From positions 930,001 through 994,000 of the forward strand of contig NZ_FNSQ01000005.1 in NCBI RefSeq assembly GCF_900105205.1: 64,000 nt of DNA, in the 5' to 3' direction. Source of the DNA: Microbacterium hydrocarbonoxydans (GTDB taxonomy: Bacteria; Actinomycetota; Actinomycetes; Actinomycetales; Microbacteriaceae). Made by a program: the position numbers and the translations under genes. The notes beneath the pieces were generated by a model. That model did no database searches. It saw only the letters and a list, made by a program, of their open reading frames with translations, and was not told the DNA's origin. This document shows, in pieces, positions 26,381-34,434 of this stretch (positions are counted from its first letter, which is position 1; each line of letters opens with the position of its first letter).

Positions 26381-26534
26381 GCTCCCATCGTCGCCGATCG
26401 GGAACGGCGGCGCGAATCAGCGTGCGCCGTCGCTCGGTGGGCGGCATCGCCGGTCACCGAGCGTTCACCCGCCCTTCCTCGACCGGCAAGGAACCCCTGA
26501 GAGCATGCCGGGACCGTCGACCCCGGGGAGATCC

Positions 26535-27515
26535 GTGCGCACACCGCTCGTCACCGTCATCCTGCCCGCCAAGGACGCGGGGGCGTACATCGCGACGACC
26601 CTGGAGACGCTGACACGGCAGTTCGACGATCCGACGGCGCTCAAGCTGGTGGCGATCGATGACGGCTCGCGGGATGACACCGGGACCCTGATGCGCAGGT
26701 ACGCGGAGCGATTCCCCCATGCCGAGGTCATCGTCAATCCACGACCACGCGGCCTCGCGACGGCACGCAACCAAGGACTCGCACACGTCGAGGGCGACGC
26801 GTTCTGCTTCCTCGACGGCGACGACTGGATGCAGCCGCAGCGGCTGGCCGTCCTCGCTCGCAGCCTGCAGGAGCTCGACTGCGACTTCCTCCGCACCGAC
26901 CACGTCACGGTCAAGGGCGGTGCGCGCGCGGTCGTGTCGGCGCCGTACCCCTGGCGCGGCACCGTCGCCTCTCCGCGGTCGGCGATCCTGCCCGAGAACG
27001 AGCCCACGATGGTCGACTATCCGTTCGCGTGGGCGGGCCTGCTGCACCGGCGGTTGATCGACGAGGGCATCGCCGACTTCACCCCCGGGCTCTTCACCGC
27101 CGAGGACCGCCCCTGGATCTGGCGGCTGCACCTGCAGGCCCGCTCGTTCGCCGTGGTCGACGCCCCCGCCCTGCTGTATCGCCGAGGGGTGGCGACGTCG
27201 CTGACTCAGGTCCGCGATCGCCGGCAGCTGGACTTCGTGCGGGCGATGGGGGAGGTGCTCGACCTGGTCGAGGCGGATGTCGAGGCCGACCGGTTCCTGC
27301 CGAAGGCGGTGTGGACCGTGCTCGCTCTCAGCTCGCGGCACCTCGTGCGAGCCCGCCGGATGACGCCGGGCCTGCGCGCGGAGATGCGTTCGGGCATCCG
27401 CTCGCTTCTCGGCCGGCTGCCCGAGGCGGAGGCATCGGCAGTGCTCGCCCGGCTCGACGGTCCGCGACGCCGCGTGCTCGCGCCGCTCCTGCGCACGGTG
27501 GGGCACGCGGCATGA
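26535..27515 (+). CDS. Family 2 glycosyltransferase
   Basis: 326-residue GT-A enzyme: TPLVTVILPAKDAGAYIATT opening, IDDGSRDDT nucleotide loop, DxD-type FLDGDDW and the acceptor-side FTAEDRPWIWRL (catalytic Glu-Asp). It adds a nucleotide-activated sugar to a surface glycan. The GTG at 26535 has GGGGAG four bases upstream; an in-frame ATG at 26505 is the alternative. First gene of the nonulosonate locus; its stop overlaps the next start (ATGA). Confidence 0.88.
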   Translation: MRTPLVTVILPAKDAGAYIATTLETLTRQFDDPTALKLVAIDDGSRDDTGTLMRRYAERFPHAEVIVNPRPRGLATARNQGLAHVEGDAFCFLDGDDWMQPQRLAVLARSLQELDCDFLRTDHVTVKGGARAVVSAPYPWRGTVASPRSAILPENEPTMVDYPFAWAGLLHRRLIDEGIADFTPGLFTAEDRPWIWRLHLQARSFAVVDAPALLYRRGVATSLTQVRDRRQLDFVRAMGEVLDLVEADVEADRFLPKAVWTVLALSSRHLVRARRMTPGLRAEMRSGIRSLLGRLPEAEASAVLARLDGPRRRVLAPLLRTVGHAA

Positions 27516-28867
27516 CCCAGCTCTTCGCCCTGCACAGCGCCTACGGCCTCGCCACGGCAGCCGCCGCGCTCGACGGCGACCTGCTCGGCGCACGGGGTGA
27601 GCGGATCCTCATGCCGTTCGTCTCGTCGACGGTGCCCGAGCTCTCGGTCGGCATCGCGCACGACCCGGCGCTCGCAAGCCTGCGTGCGCGGTTCGACCGC
27701 ATCGAGGGGCTCGACACGGTGCTCGGACCGCTGCATCCGAGCTCCTGGCAGCCTGAGGGCGCCGAGCTGCCGGTGCTGCGTCGACTCCTGACCCGTGCCT
27801 GGGCGCTGGAGGACGACCTGGAGATCCTCGTCCAGAGTCCGCAGGTCGCACCGGCCCGCACTCTTCTGTCGCTCTTCCCGCACGCGCGCATCACGATCAT
27901 CGGCGACGGGCTGATGACGTACTCGCCGATGCGCGTGCTGCTGCCGCACACGGTGACCGCCCGGATCGGCAGGGTCGTGCATGCGGATGTCGTGCCGGGG
28001 GTGACGCCGCTGGTCGCCGCGCCGACGGCGACACCGGTGCCGGTGCCACCAGCGCTGTTCGCGGCGGCGCTGGCCGAGACCGCGGCCGGCCTCGACGACA
28101 CGGCCGGCCTCGAGAACCGGGTGCACGGTGAGCCGAGCGCGCTCGTGCTCGGGCAGTACCTGTCGGCCCTCGGTCTCGTGAGCGACCGCGACGAGATCGC
28201 GCTGCAGCAGCGGATGATCGACAGGGCGGTGGGGTACGGGGCGCAGCACGTCGTGTTCAAGCCGCACCCTGCGGCCCCGCCCCGCCTCGCCGACGCGCTG
28301 CGTGCCCGCGCCGAGGCGCACGGGGTCGCGTTCCACGAGTACCGGGGGGCGCTCGCCGCAGAGCTGCTGGCGGAGCGGATCGACGCGCAGGCCGTCATCG
28401 CGGGATTCTCCACGGCGCTCCCGACCGTGCGCACGCTGTTCGGCAGGACGATCGACGCGGTCGGCGCCGACACCGTGCTCGCGCGGCTCAGCCCCTACGA
28501 GAACAGCAACCGGATACCCGCGACGATCGTGGACGCTCTGACCCGGCCGGACTCGCCGTTCGCCGATCCCGAGCGGCTGCAGCTGCTGGTCGACGCCGTC
28601 GGCTACGCCATGCAGCCCGTGGTGGCCGCACACCTGCGTCCGCGGGCCGAGGAGCTGCTGGCCGGCATCAGCGCATCCGACCGCGACCGCTACTTCGCAC
28701 CGGACCGCCTCGCCGAGCTGCGGCTCCCCGGGGCTCCGCGCGAGACCGTCGTGCGCCGCGCGCTGCGCCCGGTCGGAGGCATCGGCAGGATCGAGCAGCT
28801 GCGGCTCACGGCGGCGGGCGGCCGCCGCAGGATCGGGCGCGCATGGCGCGCCCTCAGAGGACGATGA
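27512..28867 (+). CDS. Polysialyltransferase-like glycosyltransferase
   Basis: 451-residue cytoplasmic enzyme of the bacterial alpha-2,8-polysialyltransferase group. It has the D/E-D-G motif (IIGDGLMTYSP), the HP motif (FKPHPAAPP) and the Ser/Thr motif (AGFSTALP), which bind CMP-nonulosonate. The length is typical and the basic C-terminus may touch the membrane. Placed between GT2 and the CMP-sugar synthetase with 4-base overlaps on both sides, it is the likely polymerase of a nonulosonic acid chain. Confidence 0.85.
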   Translation: MTQLFALHSAYGLATAAAALDGDLLGARGERILMPFVSSTVPELSVGIAHDPALASLRARFDRIEGLDTVLGPLHPSSWQPEGAELPVLRRLLTRAWALEDDLEILVQSPQVAPARTLLSLFPHARITIIGDGLMTYSPMRVLLPHTVTARIGRVVHADVVPGVTPLVAAPTATPVPVPPALFAAALAETAAGLDDTAGLENRVHGEPSALVLGQYLSALGLVSDRDEIALQQRMIDRAVGYGAQHVVFKPHPAAPPRLADALRARAEAHGVAFHEYRGALAAELLAERIDAQAVIAGFSTALPTVRTLFGRTIDAVGADTVLARLSPYENSNRIPATIVDALTRPDSPFADPERLQLLVDAVGYAMQPVVAAHLRPRAEELLAGISASDRDRYFAPDRLAELRLPGAPRETVVRRALRPVGGIGRIEQLRLTAAGGRRRIGRAWRALRGR

Positions 28868-30066
28868 GGATCATGGCGACGGAACAGCACAGAGCGGATG
28901 CCCAGCGGGTCGAGGACCACGGGATGACGGTGGCGATCATCCCGGCCCGTGGCGGGTCGAAGGGCGTGCCGCGCAAGAACCTGCGCAGGGTCGGCGGCGT
29001 GCCTCTGATCGAACGGGCCGTGCGCACCGCGCTCGCAGCCGACGGCATCGACCTCGTGGTCGTCTCGACCGACGACGACGAGATCGCCGCGGTCGCCTCG
29101 GCGGCCGGAGCCCGCGTGGTGCGTCGTCCGGCGGAGCTCTCGGGCGACACGGCCTCGTCGGAGAGCGCGATCCTGCACGCGCTCGACGAGCTCGAGGCAG
29201 GTGGCGACAGCATCCGGATCGTCGCGTTCCTGCAGGCGACCTCGCCCTTCATCCCCGCGGACGCCCTGACGGATGCCGTGCAGCAGGTCCGGGACGGTCA
29301 CGCGGACACCGTCTTCGCGGCCCACGAGACCTACGGATTCCTGTGGGGGAGGGATGCCGCCGGCGCCGCCGTGGCACTCAACCACGACGCCGCCCATCGG
29401 CCGCGTCGACAGGACAGGGAGCCGCACCACCTCGAGACGGGGGCGTTCTACGTGTTCCGCGCCGACGGCTTCCGGGCGGCTGAGCATCGCTTCTTCGGTC
29501 GCATCCGCATCGCCGAGGTGCCGGAGTGGACGGCGATCGAGATCGACGACGAGCAGCAGCTGCGGATCGCCCGCGCGCTCGCCGCCCTGCACGAGAGCGA
29601 GGAGCGCATCCCCGTGCGCGCGATCGTGACGGACTTCGACGGCGTCCACACCGACGACACCGCGAGCGTGGATGCCGACGGCGTCGAGCGCGTGCGGGTG
29701 AGCCGGGAGGACGGGATGGGCGTTTCCCTGCTTCGGCGAGCGGGCATCCCGATGCTCATCCTCTCGACCGAGGTGAACGCCGTCGTGCGGGCCAGGGCGG
29801 ACAAGCTCCGTGTGCCGGTGCTGCACGGCATCGACGACAAGGAGGCGGCGCTGCGCGCGTGGGCCGCGGAGTCCGGCATCCCGCTCGCCGACATCGCCTA
29901 CCTCGGAAACGACGTCAACGACCTGCCGGCGCTGCGCATCGTCGGCTGGCCGGTGGCGGTCGCGAACGCGCATCCGCTCGTGCAGGAGGCGGCGAGGGTC
30001 GTGCTGCGCCGCAGCGGCGGTCATGGTGCCGTGCGTGAGCTGATCGAACGGGTGTTGCCTGGGTGA
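28864..30066 (+). CDS. CMP-nonulosonate synthetase fused to a HAD phosphatase
   Basis: 400-residue bifunctional protein. Residues about 21-245 are a CMP-sialate/CMP-Kdn synthetase: TVAIIPARGGSKGVPRKNL, VVSTDDDEIAAVA, LQATSPF. Residues about 252-400 are a KdsC-like HAD phosphatase with all motifs: TDFDGVHTDD at 256-265, LSTEVN, GIDDKEAALRAW and YLGNDVNDLPAL. The second half should remove the 9-phosphate from Kdn-9-P or Neu5Ac-9-P before activation. Translational coupling (ATGA) argues for the start at 28864; ATGs at 28873 and 28924 are alternatives, the last matching the usual family N-terminus. Confidence 0.9.
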   Translation: MRIMATEQHRADAQRVEDHGMTVAIIPARGGSKGVPRKNLRRVGGVPLIERAVRTALAADGIDLVVVSTDDDEIAAVASAAGARVVRRPAELSGDTASSESAILHALDELEAGGDSIRIVAFLQATSPFIPADALTDAVQQVRDGHADTVFAAHETYGFLWGRDAAGAAVALNHDAAHRPRRQDREPHHLETGAFYVFRADGFRAAEHRFFGRIRIAEVPEWTAIEIDDEQQLRIARALAALHESEERIPVRAIVTDFDGVHTDDTASVDADGVERVRVSREDGMGVSLLRRAGIPMLILSTEVNAVVRARADKLRVPVLHGIDDKEAALRAWAAESGIPLADIAYLGNDVNDLPALRIVGWPVAVANAHPLVQEAARVVLRRSGGHGAVRELIERVLPG

Positions 30067-30090
30067 CCGACTCCGGTAACCCTCCTGTCG

Positions 30091-30112
30091 CGCGCCGTTC
30101 ACCCCCGGCGCG
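30091..30112 (+). promoter_or_regulatory. Intercistronic hairpin before the neuB-like gene
   Basis: CGCGCCG...CGGCGCG, a perfect 7-bp stem with an 8-base loop, in the only sizeable gap (85 bases) of the five-gene locus. It may attenuate, protect the upstream RNA, or precede a second promoter. Confidence 0.4.
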
Positions 30113-30151
30113 TACTCAGGGGAGAAGGCCATTTCGACGACCGGAGGAATC

Positions 30152-31024
30152 ATGACTGTCAGCATCGGATCACGTGTGATCGGAGGCGGTCATCCCGCCT
30201 ATCTCATCGCGGAGATCGGCCTCAACCACAACGGCGACGTCGACATCGCCAAGCGCCTGATCGACGTCGCGGCGAAGGCCGGGGCTGATGCCGTGAAGTT
30301 CCAGAAGCGGACGCCGGAGATCTCGACGCCGGAGCACATGCGCGACGTCCCGCGCGAGACGCCCTGGGGCACCATGAGCTACCTCGATTACCGCCGCAGG
30401 GTCGAGTTCGGCCGCGACGAGTACATCGCGATCGGCGACCACGCCACGATGCTCGGTCTCGACTGGTTCGCCTCCCCGTGGGATGTGCCGAGCGTCGACT
30501 TCCTCGAGGACCTCGGCGTCGTCGCGCACAAGGTCGCCTCGGCCAGCCTGACCGACACCGAGCTGCTGCTCGCGCTGCGCGAGACGGGCAAGCCGATCAT
30601 CCTCTCGACCGGCATGTCGACGATCGAGCAGATCGACCGGGCGCTCGCGACGCTCGGCACCGATCGCGTCGTCCTGATGCACGCCACCTCGACCTATCCG
30701 CTCGAGCCGGAAGAGGCCAACCTGCGCGCGATCGCCACGCTGCGCGACCGCTACCCCGGTGTCCCTGTCGGGTACTCCGGTCACGAGCGTGGTCTGCAGA
30801 TCTCCCTCGCCGCCGTCGCGATCGGCGCAGTCGCCGTCGAGCGGCACATCACCCTCGACCGCACCATGTGGGGCTCGGATCACGCCGCATCGCTCGAGCC
30901 CACCGGCCTCGAGCACCTCGTCCGCGACATCCGCGTGATCGAGACCGCACTCGGCGACGGGGTGAAGCGCGTCTTCGACAGCGAGCGCGCGCCCATGGCG
31001 AAGCTGCGTCGCGTTCCGGCATGA
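30152..31024 (+). CDS. neuB: N-acetylneuraminate/Kdn synthase family protein, without SAF domain
   Basis: 290-residue NeuB-type TIM barrel that condenses phosphoenolpyruvate with an N-acetylmannosamine- or mannose-type substrate. It shows AEIGLNHNGDVDIAKRLID, KFQKRTPE, DWFASPWDVPSVDFLE, KVASASLTDTELLL, LSTGMSTIEQ and GYSGHERG. Classical NeuB is about 340-350 residues with a C-terminal antifreeze-like SAF domain; this one stops right after the barrel at LRRVPA. CGGAGGAATC precedes the ATG. Its stop overlaps the DUF6716 start. Confidence 0.9.
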   Translation: MTVSIGSRVIGGGHPAYLIAEIGLNHNGDVDIAKRLIDVAAKAGADAVKFQKRTPEISTPEHMRDVPRETPWGTMSYLDYRRRVEFGRDEYIAIGDHATMLGLDWFASPWDVPSVDFLEDLGVVAHKVASASLTDTELLLALRETGKPIILSTGMSTIEQIDRALATLGTDRVVLMHATSTYPLEPEEANLRAIATLRDRYPGVPVGYSGHERGLQISLAAVAIGAVAVERHITLDRTMWGSDHAASLEPTGLEHLVRDIRVIETALGDGVKRVFDSERAPMAKLRRVPA

Positions 31025-32412
31025 CCGGCTCGGGGGCGCTCAGGGTCGTCGCGATCGCCGACGCCGACTCGTTCGTGAAGTGGTCGGCGTCGCTGCTCGG
31101 CAGCGTCCCCGGCATCCGTCGCCATCTGCTGCTGGTGCAGACGCCGCTGACGGCGAGCGTCGAGCAGCAGCGCACGGCCCTGTCCGGCACCGGGATGCTC
31201 GCCGAGGACGTCACCCGCGTGGCCTTCGCGCGAGCGGCCGGATGGCTCGAAGGGCAGCGTCCCGACGTGGTGCTGCTCGCCGGTCGCGGGCCGTTCGTGC
31301 GCCTGATGGGCCGGGTGGTCGACGGCCTCACGCACCGTCCGGTCGTCGTCGCCGGGCTCCCGGGCATGGCCATTCCCGCTCAGCGCGGCGCACTCGACTA
31401 CCGCCGGCACACCGACCTGCTCGTGGTGCACTCGCACCGGGAGCAGCGGGCGTTCACCGAACTGGGCGAGCGCATCGGCGTGCACGTGCCGACTGCGCTC
31501 GCGACGCTGCCGTTCGCGCGGACCCGTTCCCGGGTGCTCGCCGGAGACCGGATGCAGGTGCTCTCCGCCGACGCCGTTCGGCCGACGGCGACCCTCGTCG
31601 CCGAGCGACCGGAGCAGCCGAGGTCCGTGCGGATGCCGGCGACCGACCTCGTGTTCGCCGCCCAGGCGCTGGTGCCGGTCGCGCGGGCCGAGCGCGCCGA
31701 GATCGCGGCGACCCTGGTGCGCGCCGCCGAGGCCGACCCCCGCCGCCGCGTGGTGGTGAAGCTGCGCTCGCGGCCGGGTGAGACCGAGACCCACCTCGAA
31801 CGCGACCCGTACCTCGACCTTCTCCCCGCGCGACTGCCCGACAACCTCGTCGTCTCGTACGGCTCGATGGCGCAGGCGCTGTCGACGGCGGCAGGGCTCG
31901 TGACCGTGAGCTCGACCGCGGCCGTCGAAGCCGTGGCATCCGGTGTGCCGGTGATCGCCCTCGATTCGTTCGGGGTGAGCAAGAGCCTGCTGAACACCGT
32001 GTTCGTCGGCAGCGGTCTGCTCGGCGGGCGCAGCGAGGTCGTGGCAGGGCGCTTCCGGCATCCGCATCCGGCTTGGCTCCGCGACAACTACTTCCATCCG
32101 TCAGCGGAGTCGACGTGGTGGCAGCATGTGGAGCAGCTCGTCGCCCTGCGACGGGCGGGCGCGCTGCCGCACCGACGGGTGCCGGAGGCCAGGGGTGGAG
32201 CGCTTCACGAGGCGTGGCACCGGGCCAGCGTGCTCGGCTCCGAGGACCGGACGCTGAGCGGCACTGCCGCGCTCGCCGTCGGCGTGCCGGTCACGCGCGC
32301 GCTCGGTGTGCTGCGTCGGGGCCGTCAGTCTGCGGGCGGCGGCACCTGGGCGGATGCCAGCACCGATTTCACCCTCGAGCCGAACCCGTTCCACGACTCG
32401 ATCCGGCGCTGA
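31021..32412 (+). CDS. DUF6716 putative glycosyltransferase
   Basis: 463-residue cytoplasmic protein in the DUF6716 family, thought to be GT-B type. N-terminal Rossmann-like text is LRVVAIADADSFVKWSASLL; a donor-side segment is VVVKLRSRPGETETH, then LVTVSSTAAVEAVASGVPVIAL, which parallels the Ser motif of polysialyltransferases. The acceptor is unknown. It is the last gene of the locus, coupled by ATGA to neuB, and is followed by a strong terminator. Confidence 0.8.
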   Translation: MTGSGALRVVAIADADSFVKWSASLLGSVPGIRRHLLLVQTPLTASVEQQRTALSGTGMLAEDVTRVAFARAAGWLEGQRPDVVLLAGRGPFVRLMGRVVDGLTHRPVVVAGLPGMAIPAQRGALDYRRHTDLLVVHSHREQRAFTELGERIGVHVPTALATLPFARTRSRVLAGDRMQVLSADAVRPTATLVAERPEQPRSVRMPATDLVFAAQALVPVARAERAEIAATLVRAAEADPRRRVVVKLRSRPGETETHLERDPYLDLLPARLPDNLVVSYGSMAQALSTAAGLVTVSSTAAVEAVASGVPVIALDSFGVSKSLLNTVFVGSGLLGGRSEVVAGRFRHPHPAWLRDNYFHPSAESTWWQHVEQLVALRRAGALPHRRVPEARGGALHEAWHRASVLGSEDRTLSGTAALAVGVPVTRALGVLRRGRQSAGGGTWADASTDFTLEPNPFHDSIRR

Positions 32413-32479
32413 TCCGGCACCGGTTCCGCGCTGGTCCCGCGCCATCCGCCGCCGGACGGAAACCGCGGACCAGTCACGC

Positions 32480-32516
32480 CGCTGTCGGCGAGTCGGATCC
32501 CGACTCGCCGACAGCG
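32480..32516. terminator. Bidirectional terminator closing the nonulosonate locus
   Basis: A perfect 17-bp stem (CGCTGTCGGCGAGTCGG and its complement) with a 3-base ATC loop, between convergent genes ending at 32412 and 32545. It is among the strongest hairpins of the window. Confidence 0.85.
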
Positions 32517-32544
32517 CGCTGCTTCGTCCGGGTTCTCCGTGCGA

Positions 32545-33318
32545 TCAGCTGCTGCGACGGATCGCCCGCACACCGACCGCGAGCCCGACGACGGCCACGG
32601 CCAGCGCCGAGAGCCAGCCCCACAGCACGGTGATGTCGCCGAGGTCGCCCGCGAACAGCGCGCGCTCGGCCTGGACGACCCAGTTGACCGGGTTCACCGA
32701 GGCGACCGCCCGCATCCAGGCTGGGCCGTCGTCGAGGGGGAGGAGCATGCCCGAGAGGATCAGCAGCGGGAAGATCAGCGACTGCTGGACTCCCCAGAAC
32801 AGCCACTCGCGATCCTTGGTGGCGAGTGCGAGCGAGTACGACAGCGAGCCGAGCCCGACACCGAAGACGGCCAGCAGGGCGAGTCCGATGAGCAGTCCGG
32901 GCAGGTTGATCGCGAAGCCGAACGGCCAGGCGATCAGCACGATGACGAGCGCCTGCACCACGATGGGCGCGATCTCCTTGAGCGCACGGCCGACGAGCAG
33001 CGACGAGCGGGCGAGCGGGGCGACGAGGGTCCGCTCATGTGATCCGGTCATCATCTCGTATTGGAGGTTCGAGCCGGTGGCGCCGGTGCCGAACAGCACG
33101 ATCATCACCAGCACCCCTGGCACGAACCAGGCGAGGGTCTCGCCCGCGGGCTGACCGGATCCGCCGATCAGCAGCGGTGCGAACAGGCCGAGGAAGACCA
33201 GCGGCTGCAGCAGGCTGAAGATCAGGGTGAAGGGGTCGCGCAGCACCGGCCGGAGCTCGCGGGTGAGGACGTTTCTGGTGTCGCGCACGAGATTCGGGCG
33301 CACGAGCGTGTCGGTCAT
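32545..33318 (-). CDS. ABC-2 type exporter permease (DrrB-like)
   Basis: 257-residue integral membrane subunit with six helices. The ABC-2 loop is NLQYEMMTGSHERTLVAPLARSSLL-type, and helices 3-6 run from APIVVQALVIVLIAWPFGF to the C-terminus. It forms the exporter channel with the ATPase encoded just upstream (ATGA overlap). Related to daunorubicin-resistance permeases; the cargo is unknown. Confidence 0.9.
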   Translation of the reverse strand: MTDTLVRPNLVRDTRNVLTRELRPVLRDPFTLIFSLLQPLVFLGLFAPLLIGGSGQPAGETLAWFVPGVLVMIVLFGTGATGSNLQYEMMTGSHERTLVAPLARSSLLVGRALKEIAPIVVQALVIVLIAWPFGFAINLPGLLIGLALLAVFGVGLGSLSYSLALATKDREWLFWGVQQSLIFPLLILSGMLLPLDDGPAWMRAVASVNPVNWVVQAERALFAGDLGDITVLWGWLSALAVAVVGLAVGVRAIRRSS

Positions 33319-34373
33319 GAGAGGGCTCCTGTCTGGGCGGCGGTCTTGTCGGTCGCGACGGGGTCGGCGTCGCCGGCGGCGTCGGTGTCGGATGCGTCCG
33401 CTCCGCCCTCGCCCGCTTCGCGCAGCGTGCGACCGGTCAGCGCGAGGAAGACGTCGTCCAGGGTGGGTGGGACACCGGTGGCCCGACGGACGAGGATGCC
33501 CGCGGCATCCAGCTCCCGGACGACCACCGGAAGCAGGCGATCGCCGTCCGGCACGGCGAGGGAGAGCGAGTCGCCGTCCAGCGACACCTCGGCCGTGCTG
33601 AGGCGGGCGACGACAGGGCGGGCGTTCACGGCATCCGCCTCGCTCGCGAAGCCGAACGTGAGCACGTCGCCGGCGAGGGTGGCCTTGAGGGAGGCGGCAT
33701 CGTCGTCGGCGATGATCCTGCCCTTGTCCATGACCATGACGCGCTCGGCGTACCGATCTGCCTCCTCGAGGTAGTGGGTCGTCAGGAAGACCGTCGTCCC
33801 GTGCTGGGTGCGCAGGTCGAGGATGTGCTCCCACAGGTTCGCCCTGCTCTGCGGATCGAGTCCGGTCGAGGGCTCGTCGAGGAAGATCAGCGGCGGGGCG
33901 TGCATGAGTCCGAGCGCGATGTCGAGTCGCCGCTTCTGGCCTCCGCTCAGCTGCTGGACCGACCGCGTCGCGAACGACGCGAGGTCGAGCGATTCGATCA
34001 GCTCGTCGGCACGACGGATGCTGTCGCGCCGCGTCATGCCGTAGAAGGCGCCCTGACTGAGCAGTTCGTCGCGCACCCGCTGCGAGAAGCTGCCGCTGGT
34101 GAGCTGGCCGACGTACCCGATGCGCGCGCGGACGCCTGCGGAGTCCGTGCGGATGTCCTGGCCGACCACGCGAGCGGTGCCGGAGGTGGGCGGGATCAGT
34201 GTGGTCAGCATCCGCAGGCTCGTGGACTTGCCGGCGCCGTTCGGGCCGAGGAAGGCGACGAGCTCGCCGCGGACCGCGGTGAAGGAGAGGTCGGTGACCG
34301 CGTCGACCGACTTCTTCTTGACGGTGAAGACCTTGGTCAGGCCCTCCGATTCGATGATGTGTTCGTGGGACAT
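33315..34373 (-). CDS. ABC exporter ATPase (DrrA-like)
   Basis: 352 residues. Walker A is GPNGAGKST, the signature QLSGGQKRR, Walker B LIFLDEPSTGLDP, and the H-loop is in LTTHYLEEADRYA. After the ATPase core comes the DrrA-type C-terminal domain (DDVFLALTGRTLREA) and an acidic tail. TACGCT lies exactly six bases before the ATG, so the start is firm despite the open frame upstream. The divergent WYL regulator and the palindrome between them suggest inducible export. Confidence 0.93.
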   Translation of the reverse strand: MSHEHIIESEGLTKVFTVKKKSVDAVTDLSFTAVRGELVAFLGPNGAGKSTSLRMLTTLIPPTSGTARVVGQDIRTDSAGVRARIGYVGQLTSGSFSQRVRDELLSQGAFYGMTRRDSIRRADELIESLDLASFATRSVQQLSGGQKRRLDIALGLMHAPPLIFLDEPSTGLDPQSRANLWEHILDLRTQHGTTVFLTTHYLEEADRYAERVMVMDKGRIIADDDAASLKATLAGDVLTFGFASEADAVNARPVVARLSTAEVSLDGDSLSLAVPDGDRLLPVVVRELDAAGILVRRATGVPPTLDDVFLALTGRTLREAGEGGADASDTDAAGDADPVATDKTAAQTGALS

Positions 34374-34396
34374 GAGGCGAGCGTAGGAAGGAACCA

Positions 34397-34411
34397 GGAC
34401 AGATCCTGTCC
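34397..34411. promoter_or_regulatory. Operator candidate between the exporter operon and the WYL regulator
   Basis: GGACAG-ATC-CTGTCC, a perfect 6-bp inverted repeat. It lies just upstream of the exporter's -10 (34380-34385) and 24 bases before the regulator ATG, a position that would control both. Confidence 0.6.
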
Positions 34412-34434
34412 GCGATGTCTGCCAATCTGGAGGC

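Noticed and set aside
26461..30120. GTTCACCC plus CCCCTGAG/CTCAGGGG upstream of both GT2 and neuB
   Set aside because: Short, differently oriented and differently spaced; not enough to call a shared regulator site.
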